The notes under the pieces are model-generated. The model searched no databases. It had not been told where the DNA came from and saw only the letters and a list, made by a program, of their open reading frames with translations. A program made the translations under genes and the position numbers. Shown in pieces: positions 40,679-49,005 of a DNA stretch of 64,000 bases. Source of the DNA: DASZHJ01 sp963735465 (GTDB lineage: Bacteria; Pseudomonadota; Alphaproteobacteria; ATCC43930; CGMCC-115725); contig CAVTLA010000001.1 in the NCBI GenBank assembly GCA_963735465.1, forward strand, positions 4,712,001 through 4,776,000, in the 5' to 3' direction. The stretch's first letter is position 1; each line of letters starts with the position of its first letter.

Positions 40679-41487
40679 CCGCGATCGAGCTCCGCCATCT
40701 GACACTGCGGCGCGGCGAGCGGGAAGTGCTCTCCGACGTCGATGCCAGCGTCGGCGAGGGGGAGTTCATCGGCGTCCTCGGCCCCAACGGCTCCGGCAAG
40801 ACGACTCTGCTGCAGGCACTCCTCGGCCTGCTGCCGCCGGTGGCGGGGGAGATCCGCGTCTTCGGCCACGCGCCCACCCGCGGCAACCCCCTCGCCGGAT
40901 ACCTGCCCCAGAAGCGCGCGTCGCTGGCGGATCTGCGCTTGCGTGGCTGGGACTTCGTGGCGAGCGCCTATGACGGGCATCGCTGGGGCCTGCCGCTGCT
41001 GAGCGCGGACGGCCGGCGCGAGGTCGCCTGGGCGCTGGAGATCGTGGAGGCGACGGACCTCGCCGAGCGGCCGATCAATCAGCTCTCCGGCGGCGAGCTG
41101 CAGCGGCTGCTGCTGGCCCAGGCGCTCCTGGGAAAGCCCAAGCTCCTGCTGCTGGACGAGCCTCTCATCAGCCTCGATCCCCGCTACCAGCAGACGGTGG
41201 TGACGATCGTGAAGCGGGCGCAGCAGGCGCTGGGCATGACCGTGCTGTTCACCGCCCATGAGCTCAATCCGCTGCTGCCGGCGATGGACCGCGTGCTCTA
41301 TCTCGGCCGCGGCCGCGCGGCGCTCGGCACCGTGGACGAGGTGATGACCTCGGCGGTGCTGTCGCGCCTCTATGGCGCCGCCATCGACGTGCTCCGCATC
41401 AAGGACCGCATCATCGTCGTGGCCGCCCACGGCGAGGCGGAGGCCGAGGCCCATCGCCACGACGACGCCCATCACCACCATGCTTGA
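40675..41487 (+). CDS. znuC: Zinc ABC transporter ATPase ZnuC
   Basis: A 270-residue ABC ATPase from a GTG start that overlaps the znuA stop by four bases (GTGA). Walker A GPNGSGKTTLLQ, signature LSGGELQRLLLAQALL, Walker B LLLLDEPLISLDP and the H-loop His in FTAHELNP are all present. The last 20 residues are rich in His (AHRHDDAHHHHA), a probable zinc-sensing or storage tail. It powers the permease encoded by the overlapping znuB gene. Metal specificity is inferred from ZnuA and the Zur-type box. Confidence 0.9.
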   Translation: MTAIELRHLTLRRGEREVLSDVDASVGEGEFIGVLGPNGSGKTTLLQALLGLLPPVAGEIRVFGHAPTRGNPLAGYLPQKRASLADLRLRGWDFVASAYDGHRWGLPLLSADGRREVAWALEIVEATDLAERPINQLSGGELQRLLLAQALLGKPKLLLLDEPLISLDPRYQQTVVTIVKRAQQALGMTVLFTAHELNPLLPAMDRVLYLGRGRAALGTVDEVMTSAVLSRLYGAAIDVLRIKDRIIVVAAHGEAEAEAHRHDDAHHHHA

Positions 41488-42337
41488 CTACGATTTCATG
41501 CAGACCGCCTTCGCGGCGGGTCTGGTGGTGGCGCTGGTGGCGGGCGCGGTCGGATATTTCCTGGTGCTGCGCAACCTCACCTTTGCCGGCCACGCGCTCT
41601 CCCATGTGGGATTCGCCGGCGCCACCGGCGCGCTCCTGGTGGGCATTCCGCCGTTCTGGGGCCTGCTGGCACTGACCCTGGCGGCGAGCGCGGCGATGGG
41701 GCTGCTGGGCGAGCGCCTGCGCGGTCGCGACGTCGCCGTCGGCATCATCCTCTCGATGTCGCTGGGCCTCGGCGTCCTATTCCTGAGCCTCTACACCGCC
41801 TATGCGACTCAGGCGACGGCGCTCCTCTTCGGCAATGTGCTGGGCGTGAGCCGTGACAATCTGCTCTCTCTTGTCGCGCTTGCGGTGGTGAGTCTCGTGG
41901 CGCTGGCGGCGATCGCGCGGCCGCTGCTCTTCGCCACGCTCGATCCGGAACTCGCGGAGGCGAAGGGCCTCTCGCTGCGCCTGATCTCGGTGCTGTTCCT
42001 GCTCATTGTCGGCATTGCCGTCGCCGAGGCGGTGCAGGTGGTGGGAATTCTCCTGGTGTTCACGCTGATGGTGGGGCCGGCGGCGACGGCGCTCCGCCTC
42101 ACGCCGCGCCTCGGGGCCGGCGTGGTGCTGGCGATCCTGCTGGCGATCGCCGAGACCTGGTCAGGCATCGCGCTGGCCTATGTCTCGGACTGGCCGCCCA
42201 CCTTCTGGATCACCGCACTGAGCTCCGGTGCCTATCTCCTCTCCCTGCTGATGCCGCAGCAGGCGGGTCAGCCTGCGCCGCGCTCCGCCGCCGCCGCGGC
42301 GCCGGAGACCGCGGAGCGCGCGCGCCTCACACCTTGA
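41480..42337 (+). CDS. znuB: Zinc ABC transporter permease ZnuB
   Basis: A 285-residue permease of the ABC-3 family with eight or nine hydrophobic segments. The early LRNLTFAGHALSHVGFAGAT is the family hallmark with His residues in the channel, and the ATPase-contact loop has LDPELAEAKGLSLR. Its ATG lies inside the 3' end of znuC (8-base overlap). The 3' end overlaps the convergent binding-protein gene by 11 bases. Confidence 0.9.
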   Translation: MLDYDFMQTAFAAGLVVALVAGAVGYFLVLRNLTFAGHALSHVGFAGATGALLVGIPPFWGLLALTLAASAAMGLLGERLRGRDVAVGIILSMSLGLGVLFLSLYTAYATQATALLFGNVLGVSRDNLLSLVALAVVSLVALAAIARPLLFATLDPELAEAKGLSLRLISVLFLLIVGIAVAEAVQVVGILLVFTLMVGPAATALRLTPRLGAGVVLAILLAIAETWSGIALAYVSDWPPTFWITALSSGAYLLSLLMPQQAGQPAPRSAAAAAPETAERARLTP

Positions 42338-43316
42338 AGGCGGTAGCGACCTCGCGCGGGAACAGCTCCTCCGGTGTCACCAGGCGATGGCAGACGCCCT
42401 GCTCGTGGGCGTATTGCAGGAACGGCTCCAATGTCGAGCGGTTGGCGGCGACGCCATAGGGCCAGTACTCGCCCTTGAAGAGATCCCGGGACTGCCGCGC
42501 CAGCTCGAAGGTCCAGGGGATCGGGAAGCGCGAGGCCGTCGCCTCGAAGGCGCGCTCGACGCTGCGCTGCTTCGCCGTCTCGAAGGCCTTGTAGAGGTTC
42601 ATCGCGGCCCAGGGGTGCGCCTCGAACACCTCCCGCTTCATGGCGATGCAGTGCATGATCGGGAAGATGCCGGTGCGGCGCCAGTACTCCCGCTCCACTG
42701 GCAGAAAATCCTCCACCAGGCGCACGATCCTGGGATCGCCGGCCTCGAAGGCGGCGGGCGCGTGCGCCGTCAGCACCGCGTCCACTTCGCCCGCCAGCAG
42801 CATGCCGTTCAGGCTCTTGTCGGGATGGCGCTCGATGGTGACGCCGGCGGGGAGCGCCAGCTTAACCTTCTCCACCCGGCCGGGCTCGTTGACGCCGGCC
42901 TGCACCCAGCGGATGTCCGCGAGCGGCACGCCATACTGGTGGGTGAGGAACCCGCGGCTGTAGACCGCGGCGGTCTGCGCCCATTCCGGCAGGCCCACGC
43001 GCTTGCCCCGGAGGTCTTCCGGCGATTTGAGCCCGCTGTCCTTGCGCACATAGATCGAGGAATGCCGGAACACGCGGGAGGGGAATACCGGCAGCGCCGT
43101 CAGCGACGTATCGCCCTGTGAAACCAGCGACACGTATTTCCCCATCGACATCTCCGACAGGTCCCACTCGCGATAGAGCGTGAAGCGAAAGAAAATCTCC
43201 TCGATGGGAAGCGTGAGCGCGGTGAGCTCGATGCCTTCCGCCTTGACGCGGCCGGTGACGAGATCGCGGACATGGTCGTATTCGCTGATGGCGAGGGTGA
43301 GCGGCAGCAAAGGCAT
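42327..43316 (-). CDS. Orphan substrate-binding protein, 4,5-dihydroxyphthalate decarboxylase-like
   Basis: A 329-residue protein without a signal peptide, starting MPLLPLTLAISEYDHVRDLV. LKSPEDLRGKRVGLPEWAQT and AGVNEPGRVEKVKL are typical of the type II periplasmic-binding fold proteins annotated as 4,5-dihydroxyphthalate decarboxylase or ABC substrate-binding proteins. Because it lacks a leader and a permease next to it, an enzyme or a ligand sensor role is as likely as transport. It is divergent from a TauD-type dioxygenase gene, with 155 bases between them, and may act on the same aromatic or acid compound. Confidence 0.8.
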   Translation of the reverse strand: MPLLPLTLAISEYDHVRDLVTGRVKAEGIELTALTLPIEEIFFRFTLYREWDLSEMSMGKYVSLVSQGDTSLTALPVFPSRVFRHSSIYVRKDSGLKSPEDLRGKRVGLPEWAQTAAVYSRGFLTHQYGVPLADIRWVQAGVNEPGRVEKVKLALPAGVTIERHPDKSLNGMLLAGEVDAVLTAHAPAAFEAGDPRIVRLVEDFLPVEREYWRRTGIFPIMHCIAMKREVFEAHPWAAMNLYKAFETAKQRSVERAFEATASRFPIPWTFELARQSRDLFKGEYWPYGVAANRSTLEPFLQYAHEQGVCHRLVTPEELFPREVATAFKV

Positions 43317-43471
43317 CGGTGACGTCTCCGGAAAGGTGCGGCGGCGAGAGTGCGATTAAAGGCCGCGGCACCGTCCGCGGCCAAGTGCAAATGTTCACCG
43401 CGAGCAGAATCTTTGAGAAGACTCGCTCGCCGGGATGGCGGTGCTAAGATCGTCTCGGAGGTCGGGCGCCG

Positions 43472-44326
43472 ATGGAAGGATACGCGAGGACGAGGCTGGA
43501 AGTCGTTGATCTCGCGCCCGCGATCGGTGCAGAGATTCGCGGTCTCGATCTCCGCCGGCCCCTCGATGCCGATCTGTTCCAAAATATTGAGCGCGTCTGG
43601 CTCGATCGCGGCGTGCTGCTGTTCAGGAATCAGGATCTGACGGAAGAGGAGCAGGTCCGCTTCGCCTCCGGCTTCGGTGAGTTGGGCCGCGTCATCAACA
43701 AGCACGGCGGCGTCACCTTGACGCGGCATCCCTCCGTCATGCTGGTCTCCAACATCCGCCAGGACGGCAAGCCGATCGGCGCGCTGCCGGACGGCGAGAT
43801 GTATTTCCACTCCGACCAGTGCTACGTGGAGCGGCCGTGCAAGGCGACTTTCCTTTACGCCATGGAAATTCCCTCGGTGGGCGGCAACACGCTCTTCGCC
43901 AGCACCACCGCCGCCTATGATGCGCTGGCGCCGGAGCTGCAGGCGCGCCTCGCCGGATTGAAGGCGATGAACGTCTACGACTACGGCGGCGCGCCCACCG
44001 AGCGGAGCGCCCAGCTCTCGGAGACTGCGCCGCGCTTCGCCCATCCTGTGGTGCGCACTCATTCCGACACCGGACGACGGGCGCTTTTCGTCAATCGCCT
44101 GATGACGCAATACATCGAGGGCATGGCGCCGGCGGAGAGCGACCGCCTGCTGCGGCAGATCTTCGATCACCAGGAGCAGCGGCGCTTCGTCTACGAGCAT
44201 GCCTGGCGTCCGGGCGACCTCGTCCTCTGGGACAATCGCTCGACGCTGCATGCCCGCACCGACTTCAGCGCCGGCGAGCGGCGCCTGCTGCGCCGCTGCA
44301 TCGTCCTCGGCGAGCGGCCGGAATGA
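43472..44326 (+). CDS. TauD/TfdA family Fe(II)/2-oxoglutarate dioxygenase (2)
   Basis: A 284-residue dioxygenase. The iron ligands are His and Asp in EMYFHSDQCYVE and the distal His in NRSTLHARTDF; the arginine pair in ERRLLRRCIVLG is the expected 2-oxoglutarate contact. The N-terminus (LEVVDLAPAIGAEIRGLDL) is the TauD family start. It is flanked by two orphan substrate-binding proteins, one on each side, so a role in breakdown of an imported sulfonate, carboxylate or aromatic ether is plausible. Repeat copy 6 lies just downstream. Confidence 0.88.
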   Translation: MEGYARTRLEVVDLAPAIGAEIRGLDLRRPLDADLFQNIERVWLDRGVLLFRNQDLTEEEQVRFASGFGELGRVINKHGGVTLTRHPSVMLVSNIRQDGKPIGALPDGEMYFHSDQCYVERPCKATFLYAMEIPSVGGNTLFASTTAAYDALAPELQARLAGLKAMNVYDYGGAPTERSAQLSETAPRFAHPVVRTHSDTGRRALFVNRLMTQYIEGMAPAESDRLLRQIFDHQEQRRFVYEHAWRPGDLVLWDNRSTLHARTDFSAGERRLLRRCIVLGERPE

Positions 44327-44347
44327 CCCCGGTGCTGAAGAAATATC

Positions 44348-44466
44348 GTGCGTCCTTCAACTCGCCCGCTTCGCGGTCGGCTCAGGATGAGGAGCCTTTC
44401 TTTATGCCATCAAGGATGATCCTCATCCTGAGCCGCGCGCCTTGGCGCGCGAGTCGAAGGACGCAC
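44348..44466. repeat. Interspersed palindromic element, copy 6 (forward)
   Basis: Arms GTGCGTCCTTCAACTCG and complement, inner CTCAGGATGAGG and CCTCATCCTGAG, centre CCTTTCTTTATGCCATC in forward orientation. The right arm contains a perfect small hairpin GCGCGCCTTGGCGCGC. Between two plus-strand genes. Confidence 0.9.
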
Positions 44467-44522
44467 CACGAGCGTGCAAGTTGCTTCGACACATCCGTCA
44501 ACGCGCCGTAGGCAGATCCCCT

Positions 44523-45446
44523 ATGCCCCTGGTCCTGCAGGAGACGCTCCGTGCCGTGTTCTATGCGCCGTTCTACGCGGCGATCGCGCTCGGCGCCTAC
44601 GAGCAGGAGGGGCTCGACGTCCGCCTGACCCGGGCACCGAAGCCGGCGGAGTCCGCCGTCGGCCTCTTCACCGGCGAGGTCGACGTCGCCTGGGGCGGAC
44701 CGATGCGGGTAATGCTGACCCGGGACCGGGACGCCAATTCCGATCTCGTCTGCTTCGCCGAGGTGGTGACGCGGGATCCCTTCTTCCTCGTGGGATCCCT
44801 GGCACGGCCGGATTTCCGCCTGCAGGATCTCGTGGCCAAGCGCCTCGGCGCGGTGAGCGAGGTGCCGACGCCGTGGCTTTGCCTGCAGGAGGATCTGCGC
44901 CGCGTTGGCCTCGATCCCGCCGTGGTGAAGCGGGGGCCCGAGCGTCCCATGGGGGAGAACCTGGCGGCGCTGCGCCGGGGCGAGCTCGAGGTGGCGCAGC
45001 TCTTCGAGCCCTTCGTCGAGGACGCCCTCATCGGCGGCGCGCATCTCTGGTGCGCCGCCGCCCAGCGCGGCCCGACCTCCTACACCTGCCTCTACGCGCG
45101 CCGCACGGTGTTCGAGGATCGCCACGACGAGATGAAGGCGATGACCCGCGCGCTCTACCGCACGCAGAAATGGCTCGCCGGCGCCGCGCCTGCCACGCTG
45201 GCGAAGGCGGTGGCGTCCTATTTTCCGGAAATTCCGGCGCCGGTGCTGACGGCGTCTCTCGCGCGGCTGAAATCCGTGGGCGTCTGGGGTCGCGACCCGC
45301 GCCTGCCCCGCGCCGGCTACGAGCGGCTCAAGGCGGGCCTGCTCTCCGGCAACCTCATCCGCGCGGCGGCCCCCTACGAGGACGCCGTCGACAACACCCT
45401 GGCCCTCGACGTGATGCGCGAGGACCCGCCGGCGCTGGTGGTGTGA
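44523..45446 (+). CDS. Orphan ABC substrate-binding protein, NMT1/THI5-like
   Basis: A 307-residue type II binding-fold protein without a signal peptide. LRAVFYAPFYAAIALGAYEQ and then LFTGEVDVAWGGPMRVML are the standard start of the NMT1/SsuA-like family, and VPTPWLCLQEDLRRVGLDP follows. The lack of a leader and of permease genes makes classical uptake uncertain. Family members bind pyrimidine precursors, taurine, sulfonates or nitrate. The neighbouring TauD-like dioxygenase would fit a sulfonate or similar acid. It is convergent with the nicotinamidase gene, one base apart. Confidence 0.75.
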   Translation: MPLVLQETLRAVFYAPFYAAIALGAYEQEGLDVRLTRAPKPAESAVGLFTGEVDVAWGGPMRVMLTRDRDANSDLVCFAEVVTRDPFFLVGSLARPDFRLQDLVAKRLGAVSEVPTPWLCLQEDLRRVGLDPAVVKRGPERPMGENLAALRRGELEVAQLFEPFVEDALIGGAHLWCAAAQRGPTSYTCLYARRTVFEDRHDEMKAMTRALYRTQKWLAGAAPATLAKAVASYFPEIPAPVLTASLARLKSVGVWGRDPRLPRAGYERLKAGLLSGNLIRAAAPYEDAVDNTLALDVMREDPPALVV

Positions 45447-45447
45447 T

Positions 45448-46080
45448 CTAGTTCCCGACTTCGTCGCTGTGGGCGCGGCGCACGCCCGCTTCCAGCATCT
45501 GGGCCCAGGCGCGGGCCAGCGAGCCCTCGAGGTCGATGCCGCGGCAGGCGTCCTCCACCACGACGGCATCGAAGCCCTCGCGCCGGGCGTCGAGGGCGGA
45601 GTAGTGCACGCAGAAATCCGTGGCGAGACCGGCGAGAAAGACGCGGCTGAAGCGCCGCTCGCGCAAGTAGCCCGCGAGCCCTGTGGGCGTCGTGCGGTCG
45701 TTCTCGTAGAAGGCGGAATAGCTGTCGATCTCCGGTCGGAAGCCCTTGCGGAGCACCAGCTCGGCGTGGGGGATCGCGAGGTCGCGGTGGAAGGCGGCGC
45801 CCGCGCTGTCGGCAACGCAATGATCCGGCCACAGGACCTGGGTCCCGTAGGACATCTCCATGCTCTCGAAGGCCGTGCGGTTGAGGTGGCTGCTGGCGAA
45901 GGAGAGATGGCCGGGCTTGTGCCAGTCCTGGGTCAGCACCACGTGGGGGAACCGCGCCGCGAGACCGTTCACCGCCGCCACCACCTCGTCGCCCTTGGCG
46001 ACGCCCAGCGCGCCGCCGGGGCAAAAGTCGTTCTGCACGTCCACCACGATCAAGATGTCACGCTGGGAGAGTCCGACCAC
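45448..46080 (-). CDS. pncA: Nicotinamidase
   Basis: A 210-residue isochorismatase-fold amidase that converts nicotinamide to nicotinate for NAD salvage. Catalytic Asp14 lies in VVDVQNDFCPGG; the metal site is Asp52, His54 and His58 in QDWHKPGHLSF; the active cysteine is in LATDFCVHYSALDA near residue 155, with Lys in LRKGF. The set and spacing match PncA. It lies 14 bases after the ftsH stop on the same strand and may be co-transcribed. Confidence 0.92.
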   Translation of the reverse strand: MVGLSQRDILIVVDVQNDFCPGGALGVAKGDEVVAAVNGLAARFPHVVLTQDWHKPGHLSFASSHLNRTAFESMEMSYGTQVLWPDHCVADSAGAAFHRDLAIPHAELVLRKGFRPEIDSYSAFYENDRTTPTGLAGYLRERRFSRVFLAGLATDFCVHYSALDARREGFDAVVVEDACRGIDLEGSLARAWAQMLEAGVRRAHSDEVGN

Positions 46081-46094
46081 CTCGGCTCCTTCCG

Positions 46095-47936
46095 CTACTG
46101 CGCCGCCGCCGGCCGGTCCTCGGCCACCAGCGCCTTGAGATCGCCCTCCGTCAGCGTCTCCTTCTCCAGCAGCAGGCGCGCGCCGCGCTCCAGCACCTGG
46201 CGCCGGCTCTTGAGGAGCGCCAGGGTGCGATTATAGGCGGCCTCGACGATCGCCTTCACCGCCTCGTCGATCTCCCGGGCCGTCGCCTCGCTGTAGCTGC
46301 GCTCGTGCCAGCCGGCGCCGGCGGGGCCGCCGAGGAAGCTCTGGTTCTCCGCCTCGTAGGTGATGTTGCCGAGGCTCTCCACCATGCCGTAGCGGGTCAC
46401 CATGCTGCGGGCGATGTTGGTCACCTTCTGGATGTCGTCGGCGGCGCCGGTGGAGATCTCGCCGAAGACGATCTGCTCCGCGCCGCGGCCGCCCAGCAGC
46501 ACCGCCATCTTGTTCTCGAGCTCCGCCTTGGTCATGAGAAAACGGTCCTCGGTCGGGCGCTGGATCGTATAGCCCAGCGCGCCGACGCCGCGGGGGATGA
46601 TGGAGACCTTGTGCACGGTGTCGGTGCCCGGCAGCGACAGGCCCATCAGCGTGTGGCCCATCTCGTGATAGGCCACCACCTCGCGCTCGTGCGGCACGAG
46701 GAGGCGGTTCTTCTTCTCCAGGCCGGCGACGATGCGCTCCACCGCCGCGGTGAAGTCGTTGAGGGTCACGGACTCTGCGTTGCGGCGCGTCGCGATGAGG
46801 GCGGCCTCGTTGACGAGGTTGGCGAGATCGGCGCCGGTGAAGCCCGGCGTCAGGGCCGCGATCTGCTCGGGATCGACGTCGGCGGCGAGCTTCGCCTTCT
46901 TCAGATGCACGTTCAGGATCTGGATGCGGCCGGCCTTGTCCGGCCGGTCCACCAGGATCTGGCGGTCGAAGCGGCCGGCGCGCAGCAGCGCCGGATCCAG
47001 GATCTCCGGCCGGTTGGTGGCGGCGAGCAGCACCAGCCCCGACTTCACGTCGAAGCCGTCGAGCTCCACCAGGAGCTGGTTGAGCGTCTGCTCCTTCTCG
47101 TCGTGGCCGCCGCCGCCGGGATAGGCGCCCCGCGCGCGCCCCAGCGCGTCGAGCTCGTCGATGAAGATGATGGCGGGCGCCTTCTGCCGCGCCTGCTCGA
47201 AGAGGTCGCGGACGCGCGCCGCGCCGACGCCGACGAACATCTCCACGAATTCCGAGCCGCTGATGGAGAAGAACGGCACGCCGGCCTCGCCGGCGACCGC
47301 GCGCGCCAGCAGCGTCTTGCCGGTGCCGGGCGGCCCGATCAGAAGAATTCCCTTCGGCACGCGGCCGCCGAGCCGGCCGTGGCCCGCGGGGTCCTTCAGG
47401 AAGCCGATCACCTCCTTCAGCTCCTCCTTCGCCTCGTCGACGCCGGCCACGTCGTCGAAGGTGACCTTGGTGTCGGTCTCGACGTAAACCTTCGCCTTGC
47501 TGCGGCCGATCGACATGAGGCCGCCGGCGCCGAAGCCTTGGTTCGCAGCCATGCGGCGCACCACGAAGAACCAGACGCCGAAGAACAGCGCCGTCGGCAC
47601 CACCCAGCCGAGCAGGTCCTGGAAGAAGGTGCTCTGCACCTCGCCGGCGAACTTGACGTGATATTTGTCCAGGTCGGCGGCGATGTCGGCCGGGACCCGC
47701 GTGGTGATGAAGAGCGACTTGCCGTTGTCGTTGGGGGCCTTGAGGGTGCCCTGGATGTACTTGTCGCTGACGCGGACCTCCGCGAGCTTGCCGCTCTGGA
47801 GGTCATCCTGGAACTGGCTGTAGGGGATGACGTCGACCTTCTGATGCTCGGCCCAGAGCTCCTGCAGGATCAGGATCCCGAACACCGCGGCGAGGACGTA
47901 CCAGAGATGAAACTGGGTCTGCTTGTTGATCGGCAC
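46095..47936 (-). CDS. ftsH: ATP-dependent zinc metalloprotease FtsH
   Basis: A 613-residue membrane-bound AAA+ protease. Two membrane helices (about 11-26 and 108-126) flank a periplasmic domain; the AAA domain has Walker A GPPGTGKT (201-208), Walker B IIFIDELDALG, and the second region of homology LLRAGRFDRQI. The protease zinc site is HEMGH near residue 430. The pore loop is FVEMFVGVGAARVRD, with Ala for the usual Ser. FtsH removes misfolded and regulatory membrane proteins. This copy next to nicotinamidase is not in the usual tilS-ftsH-folP setting, so it may be an accessory FtsH; that is an inference. Confidence 0.92.
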   Translation of the reverse strand: MPINKQTQFHLWYVLAAVFGILILQELWAEHQKVDVIPYSQFQDDLQSGKLAEVRVSDKYIQGTLKAPNDNGKSLFITTRVPADIAADLDKYHVKFAGEVQSTFFQDLLGWVVPTALFFGVWFFVVRRMAANQGFGAGGLMSIGRSKAKVYVETDTKVTFDDVAGVDEAKEELKEVIGFLKDPAGHGRLGGRVPKGILLIGPPGTGKTLLARAVAGEAGVPFFSISGSEFVEMFVGVGAARVRDLFEQARQKAPAIIFIDELDALGRARGAYPGGGGHDEKEQTLNQLLVELDGFDVKSGLVLLAATNRPEILDPALLRAGRFDRQILVDRPDKAGRIQILNVHLKKAKLAADVDPEQIAALTPGFTGADLANLVNEAALIATRRNAESVTLNDFTAAVERIVAGLEKKNRLLVPHEREVVAYHEMGHTLMGLSLPGTDTVHKVSIIPRGVGALGYTIQRPTEDRFLMTKAELENKMAVLLGGRGAEQIVFGEISTGAADDIQKVTNIARSMVTRYGMVESLGNITYEAENQSFLGGPAGAGWHERSYSEATAREIDEAVKAIVEAAYNRTLALLKSRRQVLERGARLLLEKETLTEGDLKALVAEDRPAAAQ

Positions 47937-48028
47937 GGCCGTCGCTCCCTGGTTTCCACGGGCTCGCGGCTAGACAGATAGGCGTGGCCGGTGCCGGCCG
48001 CAACTGGCGGGACCGGAGAGCGCGAGGC

Positions 48029-48370
48029 TTATTCTTTCTTCGCGGGCCCGTATTGCAGAACCTGGACCTTTTCCAAGGTGACGAGGCCGGAGCCCATCAT
48101 GCCGTCCAGCACCGGCAGGAAGGCGTTGATCTTCGCCTCGCTGTCGACGATCTCGACCACGATCGGCAGGTCCTGGGAGAGGCGGAGGACCTTCGTGGTG
48201 TGGAGCGTGCTGGAGAGGCCGAAGCCCATCGGTCCCCGCAGCACCGTGGCGCCGGCGAGACCCTGCTCGCGCGCCTTGAGCACGATCGCCTCATAGAGCG
48301 GCTGGTGGCCGTGGCGGTCGTCCTGGCCGAGGTAGGCGCGCAGCAGCATGGCCTGTTTCGGTTCCGGCAT
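48029..48370 (-). CDS. DUF190 family protein
   Basis: A 113-residue protein of the small DUF190 fold (PII-like). MLLRAYLGQDDRHGHQPLYE and VLRGPMGFGLSSTLHTTKVL are the family's conserved blocks, followed by LRLSQDLPIVVEIVDSE. DUF190 genes are commonly found with crcB; here the gene starts three bases after the crcB stop. The PII-like fold suggests ligand sensing or regulation of the fluoride channel, but the function is not established. Confidence 0.88.
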   Translation of the reverse strand: MPEPKQAMLLRAYLGQDDRHGHQPLYEAIVLKAREQGLAGATVLRGPMGFGLSSTLHTTKVLRLSQDLPIVVEIVDSEAKINAFLPVLDGMMGSGLVTLEKVQVLQYGPAKKE

Positions 48371-48373
48371 GGC

Positions 48374-48772
48374 TCAGGCTCCTTTCAGGCCGCTGAGGCT
48401 CGCGGCTGCGACATGGCCGAGCCACACCGCCAGCAGGCACAGCACGACGGAGAGAATAACGTTGCCGGCGGCCCACAGCCACTCGCCGTCCTGGGCCAAG
48501 GTCAGGGTCTGCAGGCTGAAGGACGAGAAGGTGGTGTAGCCGCCGCAGATGCCGATCATCAGGAACTGCCGCGTGGCGGTGCTCGCCAGCACCCGCCCGT
48601 CCGGACCCGTGAGGGTGGCGATGAAGCCGATCACGAAGGAGCCGGTGATGTTGACGATGATGGTGCCCCAGGGAAAGCTCTCGCCGACCCTCTCGGCGAC
48701 GAAGCCGGAGAGCCAGAAGCGCCCCACGCTCCCCAGCGCGCCGCCCAATGCGATCAACAGATAGCTCAGCAT
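48374..48772 (-). CDS. crcB: Fluoride ion channel CrcB/Fluc
   Basis: A 132-residue membrane protein with four hydrophobic segments, the Fluc family's size. Conserved blocks are GGALGSVGRFWL, GTIIVNITGSFVIGF and GICGGYTTFSSFSLQ, the latter holding the Phe residues and the sodium-site loop. Fluc dimers export fluoride. The ATG at 48772 is preferred to upstream ATGs because CrcB proteins start with a short MLxY-type leader. No fluoride riboswitch of the known consensus was found in the 233-base region upstream. Confidence 0.92.
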   Translation of the reverse strand: MLSYLLIALGGALGSVGRFWLSGFVAERVGESFPWGTIIVNITGSFVIGFIATLTGPDGRVLASTATRQFLMIGICGGYTTFSSFSLQTLTLAQDGEWLWAAGNVILSVVLCLLAVWLGHVAAASLSGLKGA

Positions 48773-49005
48773 GCGCGCCTGTCGTGTGCCGCCGGTTCGA
48801 GCCGCCATCCTTGTGGATGCTCGCACGCCCGTCAATCGCGGCGTCCGGCGGCAAGGCAGGCGACGAGATTTCGATGCCTCCCGTGACCTTCTTCACAACC
48901 GGCGCGGCAGTGGCGCGCGATGATCGATCCTGCGGAATGCCGGCGATCGGTCGGGGCCCGGCGCTCCGTCAGTGCCCTGCTTCACCTGCTTTTAAGGAGG
49001 TAACT

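Noticed and set aside
48773..49005. Fluoride riboswitch upstream of crcB
   Set aside because: No match to the known conserved blocks could be found by eye on the minus strand.
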